In this document: positions 8,653 through 17,593 of the stretch, piece by piece
Layout: each line of letters starts with the position of its first letter
Position numbering within the stretch: position 1 is the first letter of the stretch
Assembly: GCA_026988235.1 (NCBI GenBank)
Contig: JALSLQ010000031.1
Span: 1 to 59,232 of the forward strand
Length of the DNA: 59,232 bases
Source: Sulfurimonas sp.
GTDB lineage: Bacteria; Campylobacterota; Campylobacteria; Campylobacterales; Sulfurimonadaceae
Direction of reading: 5' to 3'
Program-made: the position numbers and the translations under genes
The notes under the pieces: generated by a model
What the model was told of the DNA's origin: nothing
Seen by the model: only the letters and a program-made list of their open reading frames with translations
Database searches by the model: none

Positions 8653-9694
8653 ATTACTTATGGGGCTGCTCACGCTTAGTGGAGTATTATTTGCCCAAGA
8701 GATACACATACCGATAGAAAAAACAATAACACATGCTTTTAAAAAGTCAGTGGCACTTAATGCTAAAGTGATTCAACTTTCGAATGCACAGCAGTCAATT
8801 ACATCGCTTGTAAGTGGACATTTAGAAAAGTATTTTGTCAAACCGGCGCAAGATGTAAAAAAGGGTGATAAAATCGCACTTATTGAATCAATTACAGTTT
8901 CAAAAATGAGTGCGGATTATATTGCACTAAGAAAACAATATAGGGCTGCACAAAAGAATTATGAAGCAGTGAAAAGACTCTATGAAAAAGGCATGACCTC
9001 CTTGCAAAAATTAAATGCTGAGGCAATTAAAAAGAGTAAAATTTCCGCAAACCTTACTGCACTCAAATCACAGCTTGAAACACTAGGCATAAATGCAGGA
9101 AAACTTCAACATGCAACGCCGAACTTTTTACTTCGTGCACACAGTAGTGGTCGTGTTGCCGCACTTTTAAAACCATTGCACTCTTCTGTAAGGACAGATG
9201 AAGCACTTGTTGCGATTGTAAAAAATCAAGCCTATTATATTGAATCTTTTGTGCCAATAGCCTATGCTGAAAAAATTAAGATTGGTGATAAAATAGTGGC
9301 AGAGTATGCAGGTAAAAAAATTATCACACATGCAACGCAGATACTCCCTAAAGTGGATGAAATTACGCAAAGAGTTGTTGTGCTTTCAAGTGTTGATCAA
9401 AAGGTACATAATCTCTTTATTGACACCTATGTAAAGTCAACACTTTATTTTGGAGATGCAAAGCCTTATGTAGCAGTAAAAAAATCGGCACTTTCATTTT
9501 TTAACAATGAATGGGTCGTTTTTGTTCCGAGTGAGGGAGAAACCGCTTATATGCCACAGGTTGTTCAAATTATTACGCAAGATGATAAATATGTAGGCAT
9601 TAAAGGCTTACAACTAGGAGAAAAATATGTAAGCGGTGAGAGTTATTATGTAAAATCAGCACTGCTTAAGTCTTCTCTTGGCGATGGGGATTAG
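8645..9694 (+). CDS. RND efflux periplasmic adaptor (CusB/CzcB type)
   Basis: This is a 349-residue membrane fusion protein with a signal peptide (residues 1-17). A biotinyl-lipoyl-like half motif (VSGHLEKYFVKPAQDVKKGD) leads into a helical hairpin (about residues 95-145), and the second half (LLRAHSSGRVAALLKP) closes the lipoyl domain, followed by a beta-barrel and membrane-proximal region. It couples the inner membrane RND pump to the outer membrane channel. The gene overlaps the TolC gene by eight bases and ends nine bases before the pump gene, the standard order for heavy-metal RND systems. Confidence 0.87.
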   Translation: MNKLLMGLLTLSGVLFAQEIHIPIEKTITHAFKKSVALNAKVIQLSNAQQSITSLVSGHLEKYFVKPAQDVKKGDKIALIESITVSKMSADYIALRKQYRAAQKNYEAVKRLYEKGMTSLQKLNAEAIKKSKISANLTALKSQLETLGINAGKLQHATPNFLLRAHSSGRVAALLKPLHSSVRTDEALVAIVKNQAYYIESFVPIAYAEKIKIGDKIVAEYAGKKIITHATQILPKVDEITQRVVVLSSVDQKVHNLFIDTYVKSTLYFGDAKPYVAVKKSALSFFNNEWVVFVPSEGETAYMPQVVQIITQDDKYVGIKGLQLGEKYVSGESYYVKSALLKSSLGDGD

Positions 9695-9703
9695 GAATAA
9701 AAT

Positions 9704-12700
9704 ATGTTAAATAAACTTATAGAACTTTCATTAAAGTATAAAGTACTTGTTATTGTACTGTTTTTGGCTATTTCAGCCTTTGGATATAAAGCGTATCAAG
9801 ATATACCTGTCGATGCTTTTCCCGATATAACGCCCAAGCAGGTTGTTATTTTCACAGAAAGCCCCGGTAATTCAGCAGAAGATATAGAAAAGCTTGTGAC
9901 CTACCCGATAGAGTCAGCACTCTCTGGTATGGCAGGAGTAAAGCTAATACTTTCAAACTCCATTTTTGGACTCTCGTATGTCAGTGTCTTTTTTGAAGAC
10001 GATATGGATATATATTTTTTAAGACAGCTAGTGAGTGAAAGACTCTCTACCGTGAGCATACCAAAAGGTTGGGGAAAACCAGTTCTCGGTCCAAACTCGA
10101 CGGGCTTGGGTCAGGTGTTTTGGTATGAGATTCATGACAGCACAGGAAAATATACACTGAGCCAATTAAAAGAGATGCAAAAGTATATAGTAACACCTCT
10201 TTTTAAAAGTGTAAGTGGTGTTGAAGAGGTCATCGGTTGGGGTGGATATGAGAAACAATATAATGTTTTGATTGACACAAAAAAATTGCAAGATTTTTCC
10301 ATTACTTATGAAGATATTGTGCGTGCTTTGCAAAAATCAAATCAGGCAGCAGGTGGGCAGTATTTGGAATTTAATAAAGAACAGTATCTTATTCGCGGGG
10401 CAGGTCTATATAAAACACTTGATGATATTAGAAATACAGTGGTAAAAAGTTTTGACGGACAATCTGTTACAATAGGCGATGTAGCTAAGGTGCAAGAAGG
10501 AAAAGCTCCTCGTTTTGGTTCTATTAGTATAGATGGCAAAGAGGCTGTGATGGGCATGGTCTTACAACGAAGTGCTACAAATGCAGCAAAAGTGGTTGAA
10601 CGGGTCAAAGAGAGGATTGCGACTGTCAATAGCGCACTTCCAAAAGGCGTGAGCATCCATACACTTTATGACAGGACAGAAATAACACATAAAGCAGTCA
10701 GCACGATGACAGAAGCATTGATAACAGGGATTATTTTAGTCTCTATCGTTTTGTTTTTATTTTTGTTTGAATTTCGTTCGGCGTTTATCGTTATTTTATC
10801 GCTTCCTGTTTCACTACTGATTGCATTTTTACTCATGCAGTATTACAATGTGAGTGCAAATCTTATGAGTTTAAGCGGACTCGCCATTGCCGTTGGAATG
10901 ATAGTTGATGGTACTGTTGTTATGGTTGAAAACAGTTTTAGAAAATTGCATGAAGCACAAGCAAGTGAAAAGCCATATGTAAAATTAGACATTGTTATGG
11001 AGTCTGCAAAAGAGGTGGCAGTACCTATAACTTTTGCGATTTTAATTATTGCCGCGGTGTTTATTCCTCTTTTATCTCTTGGTGGACTTGCCGGAAAACT
11101 TTATGCTCCGATGGCAATAAACATCGTCTTTGTTATGCTTGGTTCTTTGTTTGTGGCACTTGTTTTGGTGCCTGTCTTGATTTTATTGCTTTTAAAGCCT
11201 GCTCATGAATCTGAGAATGCTGTGATGCGCGTGATTAAAAAGTTTTATACACCATTGTTGTTGGTAGCACTTGATAATGGGAAGAAAATTTTACTCTTTG
11301 TGAGTGTTGTTTTTGTTGTGTTAGCCTACGTTCTATCACAGCAGGGAAGGGAATTTATGCCAACGCTCAATGAAGAGTCCATTATGTATAGAGTTATAGC
11401 CATTCCAGGAACTTCATTGACCCAGTCTACCCAAACGGCAAAAAAAATAGAAAAGTATATACTCAAAAACTACCCTCAGCAGATTGCATCCGTGTTGTCT
11501 ATGATAGGGCGAAGTGAAAAAGGGGAAACGGCACAGCCTAATTATATGGAAATCCTGCTCACACTCAAAGCTGAAAACATTAAAGATTTACCGGCACTCA
11601 CAAACAAAATGAGTGAAGATTTGGAGCATCAGTTTACCTTTGTACAGTTTGTACCGACACAGCCAATTGCGATGCGTATAGAAGAGTTACTTGAAGGTGT
11701 AAAAGCTGAGCTTGCCATAAAGATATATGGAGAAAATCAAAAAACGCTTGATGCAATAGCGAAGAATATTCAAAATGCCATTAAAAATGTAGATGGTCTA
11801 AAAATGATGCAAATTGAGACGCAACTCGGTCAGGCACAAATAAAAATCAAGCCAAATTATTTGGCACTTGCAAGATACGGCATTAGTGTTGATGAGGTTA
11901 TGGATGTGATTCGATACGGTATCGGAGAAGCAAGCGTAACACAAAAGCTTGAGGGTATTCGTAGTTTTGCCATTGTACCAAAAATTAAGGGTGCAAAAAA
12001 AGATATAGAAGCTATAAAGAAAGTGACACTCCGTGCAAAGAACGGTACAGTGGTTACTCTTGATGAAATATGCGACATTACAGTACAGCAGGGTGCTTCT
12101 TTTATAAAGCGTGAAAATTTAAGTCGTTATATGGTACTTTCTATGGATGTAGAGGGTCGAGATATGGCATCTTTTGTCAAAGAAGCAAACAGCATTATAA
12201 AAGCAAAAGTAAAAATGCCTACAGGGTATTATATGAGTTGGGCAGGAAGTTTTAAAAATATGAAAGAGGCGACACAAAGATTGATGCTTATCATACCTAT
12301 CACAATTTTTCTCGTCGTTTTATTACTTTTTACGGCATTTAATTCCATTTCAAAGTCATTGTTGATTTTATTAAATGTTCCTTTTGGCTTTATAGGCGGT
12401 ATTATTGCTCTTGTTCTCAGCGGTGTTTACCTCTCGGTTTCGGCTATTGTAGGCTTTTTGGCAATTTTTGCTATAGCGATACTCAACGGTATAGTTTTAG
12501 TAAGCTTCATTGATGAGTTACGGGGACGATTTCCGGATGTAGATTTAAAAATAGTCTTAAAAGATGCCACACTACTGCGTTTGCGTCCAGTGCTAATGAC
12601 GGCATTTACTGCTCTATTTGGTATCTTACCACTTCTTTTTGCAACAGGTGTCGGGAGTGAGATACAATATCCGCTTTCGGTTGTTATCGCTGGAGGGATT

Positions 12701-12772
12701 ATTAGTTCAACGCTTTTAACACTCCTTATTTTACCGTCTACTTATTTTTTATTTTACGGAAAAAAGAAATAA
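9704..12772 (+). CDS. Heavy-metal RND efflux pump, CusA/CzcA family
   Basis: This is a 1022-residue inner membrane proton/metal antiporter. The N-terminus (LIELSLKYKVLVIVLFLAI) and the DVFPDITPKQV-like segment are typical of the CzcA/CusA branch of RND pumps. Helix 4 carries GLAIAVGMIVDGTVVMVEN, whose Asp is the proton-relay residue of this branch. A second repeat begins with another membrane helix near residue 535, and the C-terminal half has GFLAIFAIAILNGIVLVSF. Heavy-metal pumps of this type export Cu(I)/Ag(I) or Zn/Co/Cd; the Met-rich exported proteins on either side favour Cu(I), but the sequence alone does not decide. Length is normal. Confidence 0.93.
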   Translation: MLNKLIELSLKYKVLVIVLFLAISAFGYKAYQDIPVDAFPDITPKQVVIFTESPGNSAEDIEKLVTYPIESALSGMAGVKLILSNSIFGLSYVSVFFEDDMDIYFLRQLVSERLSTVSIPKGWGKPVLGPNSTGLGQVFWYEIHDSTGKYTLSQLKEMQKYIVTPLFKSVSGVEEVIGWGGYEKQYNVLIDTKKLQDFSITYEDIVRALQKSNQAAGGQYLEFNKEQYLIRGAGLYKTLDDIRNTVVKSFDGQSVTIGDVAKVQEGKAPRFGSISIDGKEAVMGMVLQRSATNAAKVVERVKERIATVNSALPKGVSIHTLYDRTEITHKAVSTMTEALITGIILVSIVLFLFLFEFRSAFIVILSLPVSLLIAFLLMQYYNVSANLMSLSGLAIAVGMIVDGTVVMVENSFRKLHEAQASEKPYVKLDIVMESAKEVAVPITFAILIIAAVFIPLLSLGGLAGKLYAPMAINIVFVMLGSLFVALVLVPVLILLLLKPAHESENAVMRVIKKFYTPLLLVALDNGKKILLFVSVVFVVLAYVLSQQGREFMPTLNEESIMYRVIAIPGTSLTQSTQTAKKIEKYILKNYPQQIASVLSMIGRSEKGETAQPNYMEILLTLKAENIKDLPALTNKMSEDLEHQFTFVQFVPTQPIAMRIEELLEGVKAELAIKIYGENQKTLDAIAKNIQNAIKNVDGLKMMQIETQLGQAQIKIKPNYLALARYGISVDEVMDVIRYGIGEASVTQKLEGIRSFAIVPKIKGAKKDIEAIKKVTLRAKNGTVVTLDEICDITVQQGASFIKRENLSRYMVLSMDVEGRDMASFVKEANSIIKAKVKMPTGYYMSWAGSFKNMKEATQRLMLIIPITIFLVVLLLFTAFNSISKSLLILLNVPFGFIGGIIALVLSGVYLSVSAIVGFLAIFAIAILNGIVLVSFIDELRGRFPDVDLKIVLKDATLLRLRPVLMTAFTALFGILPLLFATGVGSEIQYPLSVVIAGGIISSTLLTLLILPSTYFLFYGKKK

Positions 12773-12837
12773 AGTTAGATAGTTTATGGAGCTTATTCTT
12801 TTAATCCAGACGAAAGTGCTAATACTCCGCTAACTTT
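12771..12837 (+). other. Long intergenic hairpin after the RND pump gene
   Basis: AAAGTTAG at 12771-12778 pairs with CTAACTTT at 12830-12837. Inside it, GGAG (about 12788-12791) can pair with CTCC (about 12825-12828) and TATT with AATA. This makes a 67-base interrupted stem. The T-run after it is poor, so it may be a processing or stability element or a weak terminator. A GATAAT box just after it (about 12845) could serve the next gene. Confidence 0.4.
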
Positions 12838-12878
12838 GTTGTGTGATAATACCAACATCAAAACATAAAGGATTTGAA

Positions 12879-13337
12879 ATGAAAGTAACTAAAATCGTTC
12901 TATTAGCAGCATTGATAGGGGCTTTTACATTAGGAATGGCAGATGATACTGCTCCAACAGATACGACAACTACTGTCGATACACAAATTGAAGCAATTCA
13001 ATCAGCACCTGCACAAGAACGTGTACAACTTATGAATGAGTTCAAACAAAAACTTATGCAGATGAATCAAGAAGATCGTATGGCAGCTATACAAGAAATG
13101 CAGAGTAAAATGCAAACATCTCAAAATGGTGAAGCTATGGGCGATATGACTCGTACAAGAACGCAAGAGCATGCGCAAGAGATGCAAATGCAAACTAATG
13201 AGCAGATGAATAATACTCAAAACATGATGCAACAGCAGGCAGGGAACCAGTTTATACAAACTGGTGGTGCTGGTGGCGCTGGTGGTGCAGGCGGAGGCGC
13301 ACCAAGCATGAATACAAACATGATGCAACGCAGATAA
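12879..13337 (+). CDS. Exported Met/Gln-rich protein with Gly-Ala tract
   Basis: I do not recognise this 152-residue protein. It has a clean signal peptide (MKVTKIVLLAALIGAFTLGMA), a Thr/Asp linker, a helical region rich in Met and Gln (about residues 40-120) and a GGAGGAGGAGGG tract near the C-terminus. The helix segment QEDRMAAIQEMQSKMQ resembles QEEKMAMREQMMQKMQ in the cytochrome encoded at 4958, which suggests a shared copper-binding style, though low complexity could also explain it. I chose the ATG at 12879 because AAAGGA lies just upstream and the signal peptide starts there; an in-frame ATG at 12843 is less likely. A role in periplasmic metal storage is possible. Confidence 0.65.
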   Translation: MKVTKIVLLAALIGAFTLGMADDTAPTDTTTTVDTQIEAIQSAPAQERVQLMNEFKQKLMQMNQEDRMAAIQEMQSKMQTSQNGEAMGDMTRTRTQEHAQEMQMQTNEQMNNTQNMMQQQAGNQFIQTGGAGGAGGAGGGAPSMNTNMMQRR

Positions 13338-13351
13338 TAAAAATTTTACAT

Positions 13352-13386
13352 ATCAATCATCTCCATAGCTTAATGAGATGATTGAT
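13352..13386 (+). terminator. 12-bp stem-loop between two exported-protein genes
   Basis: ATCAATCATCTC at 13352-13363 pairs perfectly with GAGATGATTGAT at 13375-13386 around an 11-base loop. A short T-rich stretch (TTCTT) follows. It ends 16 bases before the next start codon, so it can act as a terminator, or as a partial block or stabiliser in a longer transcript. Confidence 0.55.
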
Positions 13387-13402
13387 TTCTTAGGAGAAAA
13401 AA

Positions 13403-14218
13403 ATGAAAAAAATGTTACTATTTATGATGTTGGGGTTGTTATCTACAAGCCTTTTTGCTTATTCAGACTTAGATATGGATGGAGTTGATGACAGCATAGA
13501 CCAGTGCCCAAATACCCCATTAACCGATTTAGTCGACATAAACGGTTGTACAAAAAAAATGCTTATTTCGCCACATCATTATGACATAATTGTTGGTGCA
13601 AACTACACCGGATTTAACTACGCTTCTCTCAATAAAACAGATACCTATTCTAGTTCCCTCCAAGTTGATTATTACTATAAACAGTTTTCATTACAGGCAT
13701 CAACTTCATACTATAAAACGGATGGAAATGGGTATAGTGAAAATGGAATGAATGACTCATTTATAGGGGCTTCTTACCAGTTTAAACCGACAAAATCACT
13801 TTCATTTCGCTTAGGTGCCGGTGCACTTCTCCCAACTTATAATACATCCCTTAACAATAACAACACAGATTACACTACCTCAGCAAATATAAGTTATACT
13901 CAAGGCAAAGCAAATATATTTGGTGGCTATAATTACACAATGATTAATGATGATGATATAGCAGGAACTGTAGCGTATCAAAACACAAATGCCTTTAGCG
14001 GTGGTTTAGGATATTATCTGACAAATAAATTGTATATCAGTGGGGCATATAACACTGCAGACAGTATTTATGTAGGTATTGAAAAAATTAGAACAGTTTC
14101 TGCATATGGATACTATAGTATTAATACGCACTGGTTTAGCACATTCTCTTATGCCTATGGATTAAGCGACAGTGCGAGTGACAATGCAACTTCTATCAAA
14201 TTAGGATATTATTTTTAG
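13403..14218 (+). CDS. Outer membrane beta-barrel protein with N-terminal thrombospondin type-3 motif
   Basis: This is a 271-residue exported protein with a signal peptide ending near residue 19. Residues 21-50 hold a calcium-binding TSP type-3 repeat (DLDMDGVDDSIDQCPNTP), with two Cys in the usual positions. From about residue 55 to the end the sequence alternates aromatic and polar residues in strand-like blocks rich in Tyr, Asn and Ser, and it ends in LGYYF, a typical C-terminal outer membrane strand. The barrel is too small for a TonB receptor. It lies between the metal pump and the two-component genes and may be part of the same response. The transported substrate, if any, is unknown. 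Confidence 0.75.
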   Translation: MKKMLLFMMLGLLSTSLFAYSDLDMDGVDDSIDQCPNTPLTDLVDINGCTKKMLISPHHYDIIVGANYTGFNYASLNKTDTYSSSLQVDYYYKQFSLQASTSYYKTDGNGYSENGMNDSFIGASYQFKPTKSLSFRLGAGALLPTYNTSLNNNNTDYTTSANISYTQGKANIFGGYNYTMINDDDIAGTVAYQNTNAFSGGLGYYLTNKLYISGAYNTADSIYVGIEKIRTVSAYGYYSINTHWFSTFSYAYGLSDSASDNATSIKLGYYF

Positions 14219-14228
14219 GACATACAAG

Positions 14229-14867
14229 ATGCAAAAACATATATTATTGCTTGAAGATGATGAAGTGCTTGCCGAAACTTTACGCGAGCTTTTGCAAAGT
14301 CACAGTTATAAAGTAAATGTGGTGCATAACGGGAATGATGCCGTTGATGCATCATATGACAATGCATATGATTTATACATTTTTGACATTAATGTTCCTG
14401 ATATGAACGGCTTAGAACTTTTAGAGAGTCTACGCAATGCAGAAGATAGTACGCCAACTATTTTCATAAGTGCTTTAGTTGATTTGAACTCAATATCCAA
14501 AGCTTTTGAAATTGGTGCTGATGATTATCTCAAAAAACCGTTTTTTCCTGAAGAACTGCTTATTCGCGTAAATGCAAAATTATTGCAAGTAAACAAAGAT
14601 ATAGAGTATAAAAACTTAAGATATGTTACAGAAAAAAAAGAACTTTATATAGACGATAAAATAGTAGCTCTTGGAGAAGTTCAAGAGTGCTTGTGTGCTG
14701 TTTTTATGCAAAATATCGGTAATGTTTTGGATAAAACTATTTTAATGGATTGTCTTATAAACCCATCTGATGCAACCTTACGAGTTGCACTCAATAAGTT
14801 CAAGCACATTACAGGTTTATCTATAAAAAATATTCGTGGGATTGGGTATGTTCTTGAAAAAAGTTGA
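14229..14867 (+). CDS. OmpR-family response regulator
   Basis: This is a 212-residue response regulator. The receiver has LLEDDE near the N-terminus, the phospho-acceptor Asp in YIFDINVPDMNG, the conserved Ser in FISAL and Lys in DDYLKKPF. The C-terminal half is a winged helix with the YLYIDDKIVALGEVQ-type strand and the ending IKNIRGIGYVLE, typical of OmpR/PhoB regulators. It overlaps the following kinase gene. As in CusRS/CzcRS systems, it probably regulates the metal efflux genes just upstream, which is inferred from position. Confidence 0.9.
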   Translation: MQKHILLLEDDEVLAETLRELLQSHSYKVNVVHNGNDAVDASYDNAYDLYIFDINVPDMNGLELLESLRNAEDSTPTIFISALVDLNSISKAFEIGADDYLKKPFFPEELLIRVNAKLLQVNKDIEYKNLRYVTEKKELYIDDKIVALGEVQECLCAVFMQNIGNVLDKTILMDCLINPSDATLRVALNKFKHITGLSIKNIRGIGYVLEKS

Positions 14868-15900
14868 AAAAGAGTCCCTATTGAAGAGTTTTTTTCTCTT
14901 CTTCTTATCTCAAACACTCTTGGTAGGGGCACTTTTTTTTCTTAATTATCAAAAAGAACTGCAAACACTTGATGAGAATATTTTTTCAAAAATGCGACTT
15001 TGTAGTTTTTCTTTAAAGTGCAGTGAATTTCAACTCGATTTTGTACCTAAAAAAGAGTATGAACTTTATAAGCTTTATAAAGGTGATGATATTTTGAGTG
15101 CCTATTTTTCTATTCCAAACTCAAGAAAAAATAGTCTTAAAGTTTACTTGCCAAAAAAGAAGTATATGCAAAAAATTAATGCTTTACAAAAAACTCTTTT
15201 TATGAATTTATTAATTGTTATATTGGTTATTGCAATCTTATCTGCATTGTTTGCTCTGTATGCACTCTCACCGCTGAGAAAGGCTTTACATGTAACGGAG
15301 GAGTTTATAAAAGATATTTTACATGATTTTAATACGCCTCTTGCAACGCTTCGCCTTAACATCTCAATGCTCAAAACTGAAACAGGTAAAAATAAAAAAA
15401 TTGACAGAATAGAAAGTTCTGTGCAAAATATTTTAAATCTACAGTCAAATCTTCGAGTCTATCTACATTCGCATGCAGCACAAAAAGAGTTGTTCGATTT
15501 AGAAAAACTATTGCAGGAGAGAGTATCGCTGATAGATAGCAATTACAAAGCAATTCATTTTGAGACAGAAGTGCCAAATACATCCTTACATGTAAACAAA
15601 GACGCTTTTACACGAATAATAGATAATCTGCTTTCAAATGCTGCCAAATATAATAAAAAAGAGGGCAAAGTTCTCATAAAAGTTAGTGATGACCTACTGA
15701 TAATAGAAGATACGGGGAAAGGAATAAAAAACCCTAAGCGTGTCTTTGAAAGATTTTATAAAGAACAAGAACGAGGGATAGGCATAGGTTTGCATATTGT
15801 CCAAAAGCTTTGTGAGGAGATAGGTATAGATATTTCGCTACAAAGTGAAGTGAACAAAGGGACAACTTTTAGCCTTAATCTTAAAAATATCATAGTATAA
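14848..15900 (+). CDS. Sensor histidine kinase of the efflux-linked two-component system
   Basis: This is a membrane-bound kinase of about 350 residues. Two membrane helices (roughly residues 10-30 and 118-140) flank a small periplasmic sensor of about 85 residues. The phospho-acceptor motif is ILHDFNTPLATLR, followed by an N box (NLLSNAAKYNKK), a G1 box (IEDTGKGI) and a G2 region (GIGIGLHIVQKL). I place the start at the ATG at 14848, inside the end of the regulator gene; a GTG at 14836 is also in frame. The overlap of about 20 bases implies coupled translation with the regulator. The small sensor domain fits metal detection, but no diagnostic ligand set is visible. Confidence 0.88.
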   Translation: MFLKKVEKESLLKSFFLFFLSQTLLVGALFFLNYQKELQTLDENIFSKMRLCSFSLKCSEFQLDFVPKKEYELYKLYKGDDILSAYFSIPNSRKNSLKVYLPKKKYMQKINALQKTLFMNLLIVILVIAILSALFALYALSPLRKALHVTEEFIKDILHDFNTPLATLRLNISMLKTETGKNKKIDRIESSVQNILNLQSNLRVYLHSHAAQKELFDLEKLLQERVSLIDSNYKAIHFETEVPNTSLHVNKDAFTRIIDNLLSNAAKYNKKEGKVLIKVSDDLLIIEDTGKGIKNPKRVFERFYKEQERGIGIGLHIVQKLCEEIGIDISLQSEVNKGTTFSLNLKNIIV

Positions 15901-15901
15901 T
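15896..15901 (+). promoter_or_regulatory. -10 box of dnaG predicting a leaderless mRNA
   Basis: TATAAT overlaps the TAA stop codon of the kinase gene and ends six bases before the dnaG ATG at 15908. Transcription should begin at or next to the start codon. No ribosome-binding site lies in the six intervening bases. Confidence 0.6.
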
Positions 15902-15907
15902 TCTTTC

Positions 15908-17578
15908 ATGATTGCGCAAGACTCCATAGAAGCCCTCAAGGCACGACTTGATATTGTTGATGTTGTAGGAAGCTATATTGAGCTTAAAAAAGCAGGCGGT
16001 AATTTTAAAGCACCTTGCCCTTTTCATGAGGAGAAATCTCCTTCTTTTGTAGTAAGCCCGCAAAAACAAATATTTCACTGTTTTGGTTGTGGAGCCGGTG
16101 GTGATGCTGTTAAATTTGTGATGGAATATGAAAAGCTTAACTATCCTGAAGCTTTGGAAAAACTGGCAGAATCTTATAACTTTACTCTTACCTATACCGA
16201 TAACAAACATAACAAACCACGCTCACAGGTTATGGATAAACTCAACGAATGGTACCAAAGTCTTTTAACCCAAAATCAGACGGCACTGAGTTATATTAAA
16301 GAACGTGGTATTTATGAAAGTAGTGTGGAAAAATTCGGTATCGGTTATGCGCCTGAGTCTCATGCCACCCTTGATTATATAAAGTCACAGCAGTTTGCTA
16401 TAAAAGAGGCAATTGACATGGGTGTGGTGGGCTACAATCAAGAACGTAATCAGACCTATGCACGCTTTGTTGAGCGAATAACTTTTCCTATTTTTTCTGC
16501 AAACGGCAGTATTGTCGGTTTTGGAGGCAGAACAATTACAGGGCATCAGGCAAAATATGTCAACTCTCCCGAAACAGCTTTTTTTAACAAGTCTCGTCTT
16601 TTGTATGCTTATCATTTGGCAAAACAAAGTCTGCATAAAAAACAGGAAATCATAATAACAGAAGGCTATCTTGATGTTATTATGCTCCATCAAGCCGGAT
16701 TTGATAATGCCGTGGCAACGCTTGGAACTGCACTAACGCATGAGCATCTGCCGTTGCTAAGAAAAGGCTCGCCTCGTGTTGTGATGGCGTATGATGGAGA
16801 CAAAGCAGGACGTGCGGCAGCACTCAAGGCTTCAAAACTTTTAAGTGCTTCAGGTTTTAACGGGGGTGTTGTTGTTTTTGGCGAAGGGCTTGACCCAGCA
16901 GATATGGTCAAAGAAGGGCGTGTTGAAGAGTTAAATAATATGTTTCGAGATACAAAACCATTTATAGAATTTGTACTTGATGAAATTCTTTCGCTTTATA
17001 ATCTTAAAGATCCAAAAGCAAAAGAATCTTGTATGCAAGAAGGCATAGCCTATCTTAAAACCCTCTCTCCTATGCTTCAAGAAGAGTACAAGACTTATCT
17101 TGCTTCACGTTTGGGAGGGCTTGGAATTTCGCCATCACTCTTGAAACTTAATAGTCAAACAAATGTACAGATGCCATCTGTGCCACAACAGAAAAATTAT
17201 ACCCATAGAGACATGTGGGAGCTTTCCTTAATTAAAACAATTTTAGAAAAGCCAGAGTACATTGAACAAGTTTTGGATGTTATTGACCCGAGTTTACTAC
17301 AATTTCACTCTTATGAATTTTCACTAGTTTTGCAGGGTAAGCAAGATGCACCGGAAGTTATGGCTATAATGGTGGACAATACTATAGTTTCGCTAAAAGA
17401 TGAATATGCTTTAGATGCAGAGCTAATTACCTTTTTAACGAGGTATTATGAAAGAGAACTCAAAAAGGTAAATATCGCTTCAAACATCAGTTTTGAAGAA
17501 AAAGCCTTTTATATACGAAAATTTCGGGGAAAAATTGCAAAGTTAAAAAGAGGTGAATTGGTAGCCCTTAATGACTAA
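15908..17578 (+). CDS. dnaG: DNA primase
   Basis: This is a 556-residue primase that makes RNA primers at the replication fork. The N-terminal zinc-binding domain has Cys37, His40, Cys58 and Cys61 (CPFH, then CFGCG). The RNA polymerase core includes IGYAPES and FGGRTI. The TOPRIM domain shows the catalytic Glu in IITEGYLDVIML and the metal-binding Asp residues in VVMAYDGDKAGR. The C-terminal region, for helicase interaction, is divergent, as is usual in this phylum. The start is fixed by the conserved N-terminus IEALKARLDIVDVVGSYIEL. There is no ribosome site; a TATAAT six bases upstream suggests that the message is leaderless or nearly so. Confidence 0.97.
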   Translation: MIAQDSIEALKARLDIVDVVGSYIELKKAGGNFKAPCPFHEEKSPSFVVSPQKQIFHCFGCGAGGDAVKFVMEYEKLNYPEALEKLAESYNFTLTYTDNKHNKPRSQVMDKLNEWYQSLLTQNQTALSYIKERGIYESSVEKFGIGYAPESHATLDYIKSQQFAIKEAIDMGVVGYNQERNQTYARFVERITFPIFSANGSIVGFGGRTITGHQAKYVNSPETAFFNKSRLLYAYHLAKQSLHKKQEIIITEGYLDVIMLHQAGFDNAVATLGTALTHEHLPLLRKGSPRVVMAYDGDKAGRAAALKASKLLSASGFNGGVVVFGEGLDPADMVKEGRVEELNNMFRDTKPFIEFVLDEILSLYNLKDPKAKESCMQEGIAYLKTLSPMLQEEYKTYLASRLGGLGISPSLLKLNSQTNVQMPSVPQQKNYTHRDMWELSLIKTILEKPEYIEQVLDVIDPSLLQFHSYEFSLVLQGKQDAPEVMAIMVDNTIVSLKDEYALDAELITFLTRYYERELKKVNIASNISFEEKAFYIRKFRGKIAKLKRGELVALND

Positions 17579-17593
17579 GAAGGAAAAAATATT

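Noticed and set aside
13002..13328. A 108-residue frame opposite the Met/Gln-rich exported protein
   Set aside because: It is antisense to a gene with a signal peptide and good ribosome site, and its composition (His/Cys/Leu runs) is that of a reverse reading of Met/Gln codons.
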